Assembly: GCA_016715625.1 (NCBI GenBank)
Contig: JADJZU010000011.1
Span: 1 to 64,000 of the forward strand
From: Bacteroidota bacterium
GTDB taxonomy: Bacteria > Bacteroidota > Bacteroidia > Chitinophagales > LD1
Reading direction: 5' to 3'
Length of the DNA: 64,000 nucleotides
Below are positions 27,901 to 36,361 of this stretch, piece after piece (position 1 is the stretch's first letter; each line of letters starts with the position of its first letter). The notes under the pieces were generated by a model. It saw nothing but the letters and a program-made list of their open reading frames with translations. It ran no database searches and was not told where the DNA came from. The position numbers and the translations under genes were made by a program.

Positions 27901-30900
27901 CCCAACCTATACTTTCCTGTGGAGCAACGGTGCAACCACCGATGATCTTATCGGCCTGGCTGCAGGAGTTTACACCTTAACCCTCACCGATGGAAATGGC
28001 TGCACGAAATCAGTTAGCTTCAACGTCACTCAACCATCGCAAGCCATAGACATTACACTTACCGCTTCAGATGTTACTTGTAGCGGAGCAGCGAATGGTA
28101 GCATCACATCACTGGTTACAGGAGGCACTTCTCCTTATGTTTACACCTGGAGCACCGGAGCCATTACTGCGGATATCAGCGGACTTGGTGCAGGCAACTA
28201 CATTCTCACCGTAACGGATGGGAACGGTTGCACAGCGGTAGACAGTACGGTTGTAAGTGCTCCGGCAGCGCTTGTTGCCTCCATCACCGGTACGGATGTA
28301 AGTTGTTTCGGAGGAAATGACGGCAGTGCAGACCTTTCAGTAACAGGGGGCAATGCTCCTTACAACTATTTCTGGAGCACCTTCGAATTCACCGAGGACA
28401 TCGCTAACCTGACTGCCGGAAATTATGTAGTAATCGTTACAGACGCTAAGAGCTGTCAGACATTTGCGAATGTAACTATCGGCCAGCCAACGCAAGTAAC
28501 TGTCACCGGCACTGTAACCAACGTCAGCTGTAATGGTGCCGGAGATGGCATCATCAACATCACTGCCAATGGCGGTTTTGGTCCTTATACTTATTTATGG
28601 AACGATTTAACGGCTACAGAAGACAGAAACGGACTTTCCGGTGGGGTTTATGTAGTCACCGTTACCGACAATAACGGATGCACCGCTACTGCTTCTTTCA
28701 CGGTAGTAAATCCTTCCGCAATAACGATTGCCGGAGTGGTTACCAATGTAAATTGTAACGGCAACGGAAATGGAGCTGTAGACATTGCCGCAGCAGGAGG
28801 TACAGGAGCTTATACCTATTCATGGAGCAATGGAAGCATTACACAGGATTTAACCGGATTGAATGGCGGAACGTATGGTGTAGTGGTTGAAGATGTAAAT
28901 TTCTGCTCGGCCACAGCTAGTTTTGTAGTGTCAGAACCTGCTGCATTGGTTTCTTCTATCGCACCAACCAACGTGAGCTGCGCAGGCGCTAACGATGGCG
29001 ATATAGATTTAACTGTAACGGGTGGAATAGCCCCTTACACCTATTTATGGAATACTTTCCAAACGGTTCAAGATATCAGTAACCTGAGCGGAGGCCAGTA
29101 TTTTGTGCTCATCACCGATGCCAATGGTTGTAGTAAAACGGATTCAGTTACCATACAAGAACCTACACCGCTACAACTTTCCATCAGCGCCAGCAGTATA
29201 CTTTGCAATGGGGCTACTGCGAATGTTAATCTAGTAGCAAACGGTGGCACAGCCGGCTACAGTTATCTTTGGAGCAATGGAGCTGTTACTCAAAATATCA
29301 GCGGAGTCGCTTCCGGAACCTATTCGGTAACCGTAACAGATGCCAATGGCTGCTCGGCAACTGCCGGCATTACGGTATCACAACCTGCTGCTTTAGCATT
29401 AAATGCCACCCCTACACAAGTAGGTTGCAATGGCGGAGCGAACGGTGCCGTGGATATTACCGTGCAAGGCGGGGTGTTCCCTTACAGCTTTGCCTGGAGC
29501 AATAACGCCACTACCGAAGACATCAACGGACTGAGTGGAGGAAACTACACCGTAACGGTGACCGATGCCAACGCATGCACCATCACCGCCTCTTTCACCA
29601 TTACAGAACCTTCTGCTATTACTTCATCTATTGCAGGAACCAACGTAACCTGTAATGGTGCCTCCAACGGTGCGGCTGATTTGAGTGTATCGGGAGGAAC
29701 CACGCCTTACACTTATCTGTGGAGCACCTTCCAAAGCATAGAAGACTTGAGTAACATAGGAGGTGGTTTATACTATGTGATTATCACCGATGCCAATGGT
29801 TGTGAAAAGAGAGACTCTATCCTTATTACAGAGCCGGCTGCAATTACACTGTCAACTGCAATCACCAATGTATCCTGCAACAATGGAAATAACGGTGCTA
29901 TTGATATAACCGTGAATGGAGGAACGCCAACAATTACTTACTTATGGAGCAATGGTGCGGTGACGCAGGATGTTTCCGGTTTAGCAGCAGGAACATATAG
30001 TGTGACTGTGACCGATGGAAACGGATGCACAGCAACGGCTTCTGCTACCATAACACAACCGGCAGGTCTAGTTCTAAATGCTACCCCTACACAAGTAGGT
30101 TGCAATGGCGGAGCAAACGGTGCCGTGGATATTACCGTGCAAGGCGGGGTATTCCCTTACAGCTTTGCATGGAGCAATAGCGACACCACCGAAGACATCA
30201 GCGGACTGAGTGGAGGAACCTACACCGTAACGGTGACCGATGCCAACGCCTGCACCATCACCGCCTCTTTCACCATTACAGAACCTTCTGCTATTACTTC
30301 ATCTATTGCAGGAACCAACGTAACCTGTAATGGTGCCTCCAACGGTGCGGCTGATTTGAGTGTATCGGGAGGAACCACGCCTTACACTTATTTGTGGAGC
30401 ACCTTCCAAAGCATAGAAGACTTGAGTAACATAGGAGGTGGTTTATACTATGTGATTATTACCGATGCCAATGGTTGTGAAAAGAGAGACTCTATCCTTA
30501 TCACAGAGCCGGCTGCATTAGTGTTAAGCCAAACAATCACCAACGTAAACTGTAACGGGGGATCAACAGGCAGCATCGATTTATCCGTGACCGGTGGAGT
30601 AACTACTTACTCTTATCTGTGGAGTAACGGCAGCACATCCCAGGACCTGTCCGGTCTGGTAGCCGGCACCTATACAGTAACGGTTACAGATGCAAATGCC
30701 TGCACAGCCACCAGCACTGCCACTATCACCCAGCCAAACGCACTTACACTGAACGGAAACACTACGAATGTTTCCTGCAATGGTGGAAGCAACGGGGCCA
30801 TCAATATTTCGGTGACAGGTGGAGTATTCCCTTACACTTACCTGTGGAGCAATACTTCTACCAACGAAGATCAGTCGGGACTAGTGCAGGGAACCTATAC

Positions 30901-33900
30901 CGTAACCGCTACCGATGCCAATGCCTGCACCATTACTGCTACTTTTACGCTTACACAACCAGCTGCACTTACCTCGTCTGTTGTAGCGGTGGATGTAACC
31001 TGCCATGGAGCCAACAATGGTTCAGCAGATTTGAGTATAAGCGGTGGTGTTGCTCCTTACACTTTCTCCTGGAGTAATTTCCAGGTAAGTGAAGATTTGG
31101 CCAACCTGGACGGTGGTGTTTATTTTGTTAGCATCACCGATGCGAATGGATGCGTGCGCAGAGATTCAGCAATTATTGCTGAACCAACGTTGCTTCAGCT
31201 TTCAGTCGCTGTTACCAATGTAGCTTGCAGCGGAAGCAACACTGGCGCGGTAGACCTCACTGTTTCGGGAGGCACTCCTGGCTATTCATATAGCTGGAGC
31301 AATGGCGCTATCTCACAAGATTTAAGTTCGGTAGGTGCCGGTACTTATGTTGTCACAGTAACAGATGGAAACAACTGCACGGCTACTGTTTCTGCCATCA
31401 TCACACAGCCTAATGGCTTATTGGCATCCGGCAACAAAAATGATGTTTTGTGTTCGGGTGGAAATGATGGAATTATTAATCTGAGTGTAAGTGGTGGTGT
31501 TACCCCATACACCTTTGCGTGGAGCAATTCCGCTACTACAGAAGATTTGAACGGTCTGTTGGCGGGTATTTATACCGTAACCGTTACAGACAACAACCTT
31601 TGCACCACTACTGCTTCCTTTACCATTACCGAACCTTCGGCTATAGTATCCGGTGTAACAGGAACCAACGTATTGTGCTATAACGCAAACAATGGAGCAG
31701 CTGACCTGACGGTAAGTGGTGGCGTGGCCCCTTATTCTTTCTTCTGGAGCAACTTCCAGGGGTCCGAGGATTTGGCTAACCTGGATGGTGGCATTTATTA
31801 CGTAGTAATTACGGATGCGAACGGTTGCACCAAACGCGACTCTGTCATTATTCAAGAGCCTACGCAGCTTGTACTTTCTACGTTAAATACAAACATTTCA
31901 TGTTTTAACGCCAATAACGGCAGCATAGATTTAACCGTAGCAGGAGGCACAACAGGATACACTTACCTGTGGAGCAATGGAGCAACATCAGAGGATTTGA
32001 ACAACTTACCGGGTGGTACTTATGTGGTAACGGTTACTGATTTCAATAACTGCACCGCTGTTACATCTTCCATCATTGTAAACCCATCGGAGCTCACCAC
32101 CAACTTTGTGATTGGAACTCCGCTATGCTGGAGTGATGCCAATGGCTCTATTGACCTGATACCTACCGGTGGCACCCCTTCCTACACTTATTTGTGGAGC
32201 AACGGTGCCATTACAGAAGATATCAATAATTTGGTTGCCGGAGTTTACACCGTGACCCTCACGGATGTAAAAGGATGTAAAGACACCACTATTATCACTG
32301 TTACCGAACCGGATCCGCTGGTTACCTCCGGATTTATTACCAACGTAAGTTGCTTCAACTCCGGTAATGGCTTTATTGATATTACTGCTTATGGAGGAAC
32401 TCTTCCGTATGAATATTTATGGTCACCTGGTGGTCAATCTACCGAGGACATTGGAGGATTATCCGGTGGCACTTATGTAGTAACCGTTACCGACTTTAAT
32501 AATTGCTCCGTGGCTTCCTTATACACCGTATTGGAACCAAGTGCGCTTTCGTTAAATCTGGTAGCGACCAACGTATCCTGTAACGGAGGCACTAACGCCA
32601 CCATTACTGCTTTGCCGGGTGGTGGCACCACTCCATACCAATACTTATGGGATGATTTCACCTCCGATTCGGTGAGAACAGGACTGGGTGCAGGTTATTA
32701 CGTATTACAAATCATTGACAGCAACGGCTGTGTCATATTCGACAGTGTGGCCATCACCGAACCTGCGCCTATTACCCTTAGCGGTACTATTACCAACGCA
32801 CTATGCTTTGGCGACAGCACCGGAGCTATTGATATTAATGTAGCCGGAGGAGCTGGCAACTATGGTTATGCCTGGAATAGCGGAGATGTAAGTGAAGACA
32901 TTACCGGAAAACCGGCCGGCACATACACCGTGGGTGTTACAGATGCTAATTTCTGTCTGGTGTCTGCATCATTCACCATTCAGCAGCCTACGAAGATAAA
33001 CCTTCAAATCCTGACCGATCAACCGGGATGCTTCGGAAGTAACAATGGCTCTGCATCGGTGATTGCCACCAACGGAAGTGCGCCTTACACTTTTGCATGG
33101 AATACATCACCCGTTCAAACAACGAACACCGCTGGTAATCTGGCAGCAGGCACTTACCTGATAACGGTTACAGATGCTTCTTCTTGTGCGGTAGTGGATT
33201 CTGTAACACTTAGCCAACCTAGTGCCATTACGGTTACTACCACCACCCAGGGGGCCAAGTGTTTCAATACTTCATCGGGCCTTGTGGCACTGAGTGTAGC
33301 GGGTGGTCAAGCACCTTACATTTACGAATTGAATGGCACGATTCAATCGTCTGATACGTTTGTAGGACTGTTGCCCGGTAATTACATTGCTGTGGTAAGT
33401 GATATTAACGGATGTGAAGGCAGCACTTCCTTCACCATTGCTCAGGCGGCACAAATTTCCGTTTCGCTTTCTACTACGCAACAAGTATTGCTGACCGGCA
33501 TGAGCACACAGTTGATTGCAAATGCAACCTCTACTTCACCTGTAGTTAATATTTTCTGGACACCGGATTCACTGGTAGATTATACGCTGTGTGCCGACCC
33601 GCAAAATTGCAGTTCGCCATACGTGAGTCCACCTAGCAGCACGATATTCACCGTGACGGTAATGAACAGCGACTCCTGCTATGCCAGCGATACCATTTCC
33701 ATTTTCGTGAACAACGAGGCCTCCAAATTTATACCGACTGCATTTACACCAAACGGAGACGGATTGAACGACCGCTTTGAGTTTGATGCTTTGGGAGCCA
33801 AAAATCTGGAGGTAAGTATTTTCAATCGTTGGGGAGAGAGAATCTATTACAACCCTTCTCAGACAAACGGTATCTCCGGAAGCAATGGATGGGATGGAAC

Positions 33901-34009
33901 GAAAGACGGTGTGAAGGTACCTGCCGACACCTATGTTTACAGCATTCTAATCACTTACTTCGATGGCACCACCAAAGAAGTGGAAGGAACAGTCACCCTG
34001 ATGAACTAA
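21959..34009 (+). CDS. Giant SprB-repeat surface adhesin, T9SS type B cargo
   Basis: 4,016 residues. A signal peptide ends at NSWA before QCPSPC; an N-terminal domain with NVGSGTYVTSNV and GGIYSFSHC precedes four Ig-like repeats with VPDPSVAASGNTTICVGG-type openings and two of GTSPICIGGSS type, all with cysteine pairs. From about residue 1,050 to 3,830 I count 37 SprB repeats (about 75 residues each, opening xxTNVSCNG...GG..PY.Y.WSNG..TED). After a linker come FIPTAFTPNGDGLNDRFEF and FNRWGERIYYNP, the T9SS type B C-terminal domain (about 3,920-4,016). SprB-type adhesins are exported by T9SS and moved along the surface during gliding. Repeats 6 to 30 follow a three-repeat super-period. The gene stands alone, with a terminator at the end. 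It is a paralogue of the 49.8-54.9 kb gene. Confidence 0.95.
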   Translation: MVKHLLPCAKALAKSFSLFAVALISITYPSNSWAQCPSPCSPNGFNEGGVVTPISNFWQTLNVGSGTYVTSNVHNGGIYSFSHCNTTNANISDVQISGSTGSTCLFYNDDAGPICTGLKSSAQWTANFNGTINVNTNKYSCQNWIGNGAANSAVLDYRCDGPGNPAVFGNDSWILYAWNTGDANGTSGAWTNAYSGYLTFSGLSFNTATLWGATGSPSDNSVFLGCTVFNDNHSWSAKRQNFPCAVYRIDVNSHDDTYQLYVNGVLVSSHVGCCDSHTGAWTGVLTAGSTVEFRCSEGVGGSGAQVNFVDVTGTVSPGTIATSQTICTGGDPAAFTNTASPSGGAGPSVNGGSYSYEWFYLDNCTGAPNAIASSNSLTYDPPAGLTNSRCYYRVTRDACGNSNFTSTPVNVTVVPDPSVAASGNTTICVGGSANLTATPANGTGCSTVTWESSPNGTSGWTAIAPTGNSITVSPAVTTFYRALYACGTTGCNPNPAVSGNVQVTVVPDPTLSASGTTSICNGGSATLTAVASNGTGCATVNWEFFNGSGWVSAGVSGLSVPVSPTSTTDYRAVWSCAGNGCNPNPVISGNVTITVNPDPSVSASGNTSICTGGSATLTAVPVGGVSCAVVTWESSANGTSGWAATGLSGNSVSVSPTSSTFYRAVYSCPGVGCNPVPAVSGNVEITVVPDPTVTASGSTTICNGQSTNLSATPAGGLSCAVVTWEIFNGSTWQPTALSGNLVTVNPTTTTDYRAVYACVGTGCTPNPTVSNTVTVTVNQLSIPPSSINAVSPICLGTSTALTQVGGSLGAGASYQWYVGGCGLGGVIGNTASINVTPTATTTYFVRASGLCNTTTCAQFQVVVQDTSIPASSVSGTSPICIGGSSNLSVSTGQLGAGASWNWFSGSCGGTFIGSGALVTVAPTSTTTYYVRAQGICNTTNCTPFTVSVNPLPNGSINGTTSICYNSSTNLTFNFNTGTPPFNVQYTDGTNTFSLNNIYNGHTVSVSPLSTTTYTFTAIVDSFGCARNSSFTAGSVITVTPLPVINSVTPTDVLCFGGSTGTIAVSASSGTAPLSYSITGAAPYQSSSNFSGLPIGTYTISVRDAQGCLSATTPSVTIGQPALLSHSTLVEDASCQNVFDGKITVTATGGILPYSYSLNGGPTQAGNQFLGLAAGTYQIFVFDFNGCLDTSNVIINNSYAVTGSLTSQTNVSCFGGSNGAISVQLTGGTPLYNYSLNGGAFTPTATFTGLSAGTYVVTLRDSKGCTDFVSTTVTQPDQLSVVIDVVNGATCFGATDGEIFITVNGGTSPYSYLWSNGTTSQDATGLATGTWTVTITDNNGCTTTTGASVGQPLNLVVSLASAQNLSCFNDSTGRIDISVSGGIPAYQYAWSNGAVSEDLTNLHAGTYTVTVVDANLCQKVLTQVITEPALLTAGISGTNVSCNGGTGSIDLSPSGGTTPYTFLWNNGATTEDISGVTSGTYSVLITDAKGCSISRSIVITQPAALSLSISSNNVLCNGGTGGINLTVSGGAPAYSFVWSNGDVTEDPTTNIVAGTYSVTVTDNNLCTATASINIAQPSQALSISLAPVDVTCNGANNGSINLTVGGGTQPYNYLWSNGSVTEDIVALGAGTFTVTVTDANGCTTTGSATINQPIVLSATISGTNVSCFGGNNGIADLSVTGGNPGYTYLWNNFATTEDLNAIAAGNYTVIVTDTKGCQTIASVSITQPSQLILSTTITNVLCNGGTGSINLTANGGAGSNTYLWSNGSVTEDIANISAGTYSVTVTDANNCTASATATVTQPAALTLSGTSGNVLCNGGNSGSVNITVGGGTSPYAYLWSNSAITEDISGLLAGIFDVTVTDGNGCSISASFTISQPSALTTSITGTAVTCNGAANGAADLFVAGGTTPYSYLWSNFASTQDISNLNGGTYFVIVTDANGCTLRDSVIITEPTGVVLSGIVTNVSCNGTNNGAIDITASGGTPTYTFLWSNGATTDDLIGLAAGVYTLTLTDGNGCTKSVSFNVTQPSQAIDITLTASDVTCSGAANGSITSLVTGGTSPYVYTWSTGAITADISGLGAGNYILTVTDGNGCTAVDSTVVSAPAALVASITGTDVSCFGGNDGSADLSVTGGNAPYNYFWSTFEFTEDIANLTAGNYVVIVTDAKSCQTFANVTIGQPTQVTVTGTVTNVSCNGAGDGIINITANGGFGPYTYLWNDLTATEDRNGLSGGVYVVTVTDNNGCTATASFTVVNPSAITIAGVVTNVNCNGNGNGAVDIAAAGGTGAYTYSWSNGSITQDLTGLNGGTYGVVVEDVNFCSATASFVVSEPAALVSSIAPTNVSCAGANDGDIDLTVTGGIAPYTYLWNTFQTVQDISNLSGGQYFVLITDANGCSKTDSVTIQEPTPLQLSISASSILCNGATANVNLVANGGTAGYSYLWSNGAVTQNISGVASGTYSVTVTDANGCSATAGITVSQPAALALNATPTQVGCNGGANGAVDITVQGGVFPYSFAWSNNATTEDINGLSGGNYTVTVTDANACTITASFTITEPSAITSSIAGTNVTCNGASNGAADLSVSGGTTPYTYLWSTFQSIEDLSNIGGGLYYVIITDANGCEKRDSILITEPAAITLSTAITNVSCNNGNNGAIDITVNGGTPTITYLWSNGAVTQDVSGLAAGTYSVTVTDGNGCTATASATITQPAGLVLNATPTQVGCNGGANGAVDITVQGGVFPYSFAWSNSDTTEDISGLSGGTYTVTVTDANACTITASFTITEPSAITSSIAGTNVTCNGASNGAADLSVSGGTTPYTYLWSTFQSIEDLSNIGGGLYYVIITDANGCEKRDSILITEPAALVLSQTITNVNCNGGSTGSIDLSVTGGVTTYSYLWSNGSTSQDLSGLVAGTYTVTVTDANACTATSTATITQPNALTLNGNTTNVSCNGGSNGAINISVTGGVFPYTYLWSNTSTNEDQSGLVQGTYTVTATDANACTITATFTLTQPAALTSSVVAVDVTCHGANNGSADLSISGGVAPYTFSWSNFQVSEDLANLDGGVYFVSITDANGCVRRDSAIIAEPTLLQLSVAVTNVACSGSNTGAVDLTVSGGTPGYSYSWSNGAISQDLSSVGAGTYVVTVTDGNNCTATVSAIITQPNGLLASGNKNDVLCSGGNDGIINLSVSGGVTPYTFAWSNSATTEDLNGLLAGIYTVTVTDNNLCTTTASFTITEPSAIVSGVTGTNVLCYNANNGAADLTVSGGVAPYSFFWSNFQGSEDLANLDGGIYYVVITDANGCTKRDSVIIQEPTQLVLSTLNTNISCFNANNGSIDLTVAGGTTGYTYLWSNGATSEDLNNLPGGTYVVTVTDFNNCTAVTSSIIVNPSELTTNFVIGTPLCWSDANGSIDLIPTGGTPSYTYLWSNGAITEDINNLVAGVYTVTLTDVKGCKDTTIITVTEPDPLVTSGFITNVSCFNSGNGFIDITAYGGTLPYEYLWSPGGQSTEDIGGLSGGTYVVTVTDFNNCSVASLYTVLEPSALSLNLVATNVSCNGGTNATITALPGGGTTPYQYLWDDFTSDSVRTGLGAGYYVLQIIDSNGCVIFDSVAITEPAPITLSGTITNALCFGDSTGAIDINVAGGAGNYGYAWNSGDVSEDITGKPAGTYTVGVTDANFCLVSASFTIQQPTKINLQILTDQPGCFGSNNGSASVIATNGSAPYTFAWNTSPVQTTNTAGNLAAGTYLITVTDASSCAVVDSVTLSQPSAITVTTTTQGAKCFNTSSGLVALSVAGGQAPYIYELNGTIQSSDTFVGLLPGNYIAVVSDINGCEGSTSFTIAQAAQISVSLSTTQQVLLTGMSTQLIANATSTSPVVNIFWTPDSLVDYTLCADPQNCSSPYVSPPSSTIFTVTVMNSDSCYASDTISIFVNNEASKFIPTAFTPNGDGLNDRFEFDALGAKNLEVSIFNRWGERIYYNPSQTNGISGSNGWDGTKDGVKVPADTYVYSILITYFDGTTKEVEGTVTLMN
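29398..29843 (+). repeat. Recent internal duplication, copy 1 (two SprB repeats)
   Basis: About 445 bases encoding SprB repeats 20 and 21. Copy 2 lies 675 bases (225 codons, three repeats) downstream. I count about 14 differences, most of them synonymous, with an unbroken identical run of about 170 bases in the middle. This points to a recent unequal exchange or gene conversion. Confidence 0.85.
30073..30518 (+). repeat. Recent internal duplication, copy 2 (two SprB repeats)
   Basis: Near-identical partner of 29398-29843, encoding SprB repeats 23 and 24. The intervening repeat 22 is clearly different, so the exchanged unit was a three-repeat block in which the third member has since diverged or was replaced. 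Confidence 0.85.
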
Positions 34010-34031
34010 ACCACAACTATTATCACAATGC

Positions 34032-34058
34032 AAAAAGCCCTCTTCGGAGGGCTTTTTT
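34032..34058. terminator. Terminator between giant adhesin and TPR gene
   Basis: AGCCCTC-TTCG-GAGGGCT hairpin flanked by AAAAA and TTTTTT, so it can end transcription from both the adhesin (plus) and the convergent TPR gene (minus). Confidence 0.85.
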
Positions 34059-34078
34059 GTTTCGCTAAGGCAATACGC

Positions 34079-35494
34079 TTAGTCTCTGTATTGTTCAATC
34101 ACCTGCATCACAGCGGCATCATCGAGCAGTGTGTTATCCATTTCAAAAATAATTGTGTGTTCATCAAAATTGGTAAGCAATCCTTTTTCCAAATTCAGGA
34201 GCGCCTCATGGCGGTTACCCACCTGAAAATAAAACACACTTTTGATGTAGAACAAATCGGCACTCGCTTCATACTTCATTTCTGCCTCCGATAAAACCTG
34301 AAAGGCTTTTCGGAAGTTCTCTACATTAAAATAGGCCGTAGCGAGGTTCACCCAGTTCTGTTTGGTCTGTGGGTCCAGCTGAAAAATCTTTTCAAAAATC
34401 TCGAGCGCTTTTTCACCTTCCTCGGTGCTGATGTATGCATCGGCCAGTGCCGCCAGATAATCCACATTATCGCGATTAAGCTTCACGGCCCGTTCAAAGG
34501 AATGGATAGCTTTATTCCATTTATCTTCCATTCTGTAGGTTTCCCCGATTCTGTAAAAAGCTTCATCGTAGTACGGGTCTACGGTGATGGCCTTCCGCAG
34601 ATAAGCTCTGGACCTGGATAAATCCTGCATCTGCTCATACACCTCTGCCACTTTGAGATACAACTCTTTGTTCGGTTTTGAAATTTTGATGGCATCCAGA
34701 TAAAATGCCAGCGCCTCTTCATACTTGTGCATCGTAAAGTGCACATCGCCACAGCAGATATAAGCCGGCTCAAATTTTTCGTCAATCGCAATAACAAACT
34801 CAAAGGCCTCCAAAGATTTATCATAATCTCCGATTCCGGCATAGGCATGGCCCAGGTTAAACCAGGCTAAATGCGCATAAGGATTTTCTTCAATCAGCGC
34901 GCTGTGAAACAAGATACTATCGTTATATAACTCCAGCAGCTCGGTACAGAACCACATACGGTTCAGGGCTTCTTCGCTGGTGGGGTTCTCGCGGAGGGCC
35001 TGTTTCAGCGATTCTATCACATCGGTATATCGCTCCTGGTCTTCGAGAATATCGGCTTGCTCCAGATACAACTCGCAACGATCATCGGGGTCGGTGGCCA
35101 TTTGCAAGGCACGCTCCACTTCATCAAAGGCCAGGGCGTGAAACCCCTGCCACAACAACACATCGGCTCGTATTAAAAAAATATTGACATCGTTGGGGTC
35201 CAGCCCTTCAGCAAGGTCCAGGGCGGCAATAGCATCATCAAAGCGTTTTTGATTGGCCAGTATCTCTGCCTTTTTCGATTGAAAGAAAGAAGAGAACTTA
35301 TATTGAGCAATGGCATGCTCCAGAACCTTTAGTGCCTTTCCGGGTCTGCCGTTGTCCTGATAAAACTGAATAATGGATTCAAAACTCTCTTCGTCAAAAA
35401 AAACGGATTGTTTGTTCTTCTCCGCATCCTCATACCGGCTCACCAGCTCAATAACATCTCCAAATGATGGTTCCTGAAATTCATTTTCTTCCAT
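34079..35494 (-). CDS. Tetratricopeptide-repeat protein
   Basis: 471 residues without signal peptide or membrane segment, made of about ten 34-residue TPR units, for example AHLAWFNLGHAYAGIGDYDK, EPAYICCGDVHFTMHKYEEA, DEAFYRIGETYRMEDKWNKA and QNWVNLATAYFNVENFRKAF. TPR arrays form a helical scaffold for protein-protein binding; no catalytic domain is attached. The start at 35492-35494 begins MEENEFQEPSFGDVI. It is a single gene with a shared terminator at its end. The partner is unknown. Confidence 0.9.
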   Translation of the reverse strand: MEENEFQEPSFGDVIELVSRYEDAEKNKQSVFFDEESFESIIQFYQDNGRPGKALKVLEHAIAQYKFSSFFQSKKAEILANQKRFDDAIAALDLAEGLDPNDVNIFLIRADVLLWQGFHALAFDEVERALQMATDPDDRCELYLEQADILEDQERYTDVIESLKQALRENPTSEEALNRMWFCTELLELYNDSILFHSALIEENPYAHLAWFNLGHAYAGIGDYDKSLEAFEFVIAIDEKFEPAYICCGDVHFTMHKYEEALAFYLDAIKISKPNKELYLKVAEVYEQMQDLSRSRAYLRKAITVDPYYDEAFYRIGETYRMEDKWNKAIHSFERAVKLNRDNVDYLAALADAYISTEEGEKALEIFEKIFQLDPQTKQNWVNLATAYFNVENFRKAFQVLSEAEMKYEASADLFYIKSVFYFQVGNRHEALLNLEKGLLTNFDEHTIIFEMDNTLLDDAAVMQVIEQYRD

Positions 35495-35656
35495 AACCTT
35501 TGATTGAGTGAACGAAAATTGTTTCTGCTGATTAAAAAAGAACGATGAACTCAGCGTTATCCGAATATAAAATTAGCGCTACACACCTGCTGTCTCCTTT
35601 TTCAACATGCAAAAAGTGAATTGTATTTTTTGTCCATTTCATCCACTTGTTTCTTT

Positions 35657-36292
35657 TTAATTGCTCGCAGGCTTAACTGGCGAGGGTTTCTTACTCGCAT
35701 AAAACTGAAAGCCCACGGCAAAGGTAAGTCCATGCGAAAACTCAGGTGCACTTTTTGAAATCAGATTTCGTTGCTGCCTCAATGAATAGATGTTCCGCAT
35801 TCCATCATAATAAACCCCCAGTTCGATGGCAGTGTTTTTATTCAGAAAGAAAGAGAAACCCGGCCCAAAGCGCCAGGAGATATTAGAAACACTTACATAC
35901 ACTTCATCTTTATCGGTAGGGTCGCGGGTCACGTTTATACCAAACGAAGGGCTGGCATGAAAAAAGAAAACCGATTTGGGGCCCGTCTTCACATTGGCGC
36001 GAAGGGCCGGTCCAATGCTGAATACATTTTGTGCCGTTACAATAGTCTGCATGGGTTCGGTTCGTTTGGAATAATAGTGAGCGTATGAAAACTGCCCGCC
36101 AATGGCCAGTTGCCTGATAACAGAATATAACACATTGGGCGCTACCGAAAACTGAATGTCGGTGGTGGTCTTATCTACTTTCCGGAATTGAAAACCTGCA
36201 TTGCCGCCCACCATCACGCTTCCTTTATCAATCTGCGCCTGTATCCACAGGCCATTCAGCAGCAGACCTACAAGCCATAGCTTCTTTATCAT
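35657..36292 (-). CDS. Outer-membrane beta-barrel protein
   Basis: 211 residues. A signal peptide (MIKKLWLVGLLLNGLWIQAQ) and then about eight amphipathic strands: GSVMVGGNAGFQFRKVD, LAIGGQFSYAHYYSKR, FSIGPALRANVKTG, ISWRFGPGFSFFLNKNTAIE, ending FAVGFQFYASKKP. This is the pattern of small eight-stranded barrels (OmpW/PorT-like family in this phylum). Function unknown, probably structural or a channel. Divergent from the aldehyde dehydrogenase gene, 70 bases apart. Confidence 0.8.
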   Translation of the reverse strand: MIKKLWLVGLLLNGLWIQAQIDKGSVMVGGNAGFQFRKVDKTTTDIQFSVAPNVLYSVIRQLAIGGQFSYAHYYSKRTEPMQTIVTAQNVFSIGPALRANVKTGPKSVFFFHASPSFGINVTRDPTDKDEVYVSVSNISWRFGPGFSFFLNKNTAIELGVYYDGMRNIYSLRQQRNLISKSAPEFSHGLTFAVGFQFYASKKPSPVKPASN

Positions 36293-36361
36293 ACCATCAG
36301 GTTTTGTTTATGAAAGTAAAACCATTCTGGTTAAACGGAAAATCTATTGTAAGATTGCCGC

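Noticed and set aside
23111..33484. Many minus-strand frames of 60-150 codons within the giant adhesin
   Set aside because: They recur with the repeat period and carry no independent features.
21959..34009. Alternative reading as a cadherin or RTX toxin-type repeat protein
   Set aside because: The repeat lacks calcium-binding nonapeptides and has the SprB WSNG..TED pattern with a T9SS type B tail.
36348..36358. TAAGATTG upstream of the aldehyde dehydrogenase as a promoter
   Set aside because: One base off the -7 consensus, no TTTG at -33 and only 5 bases from the start codon.
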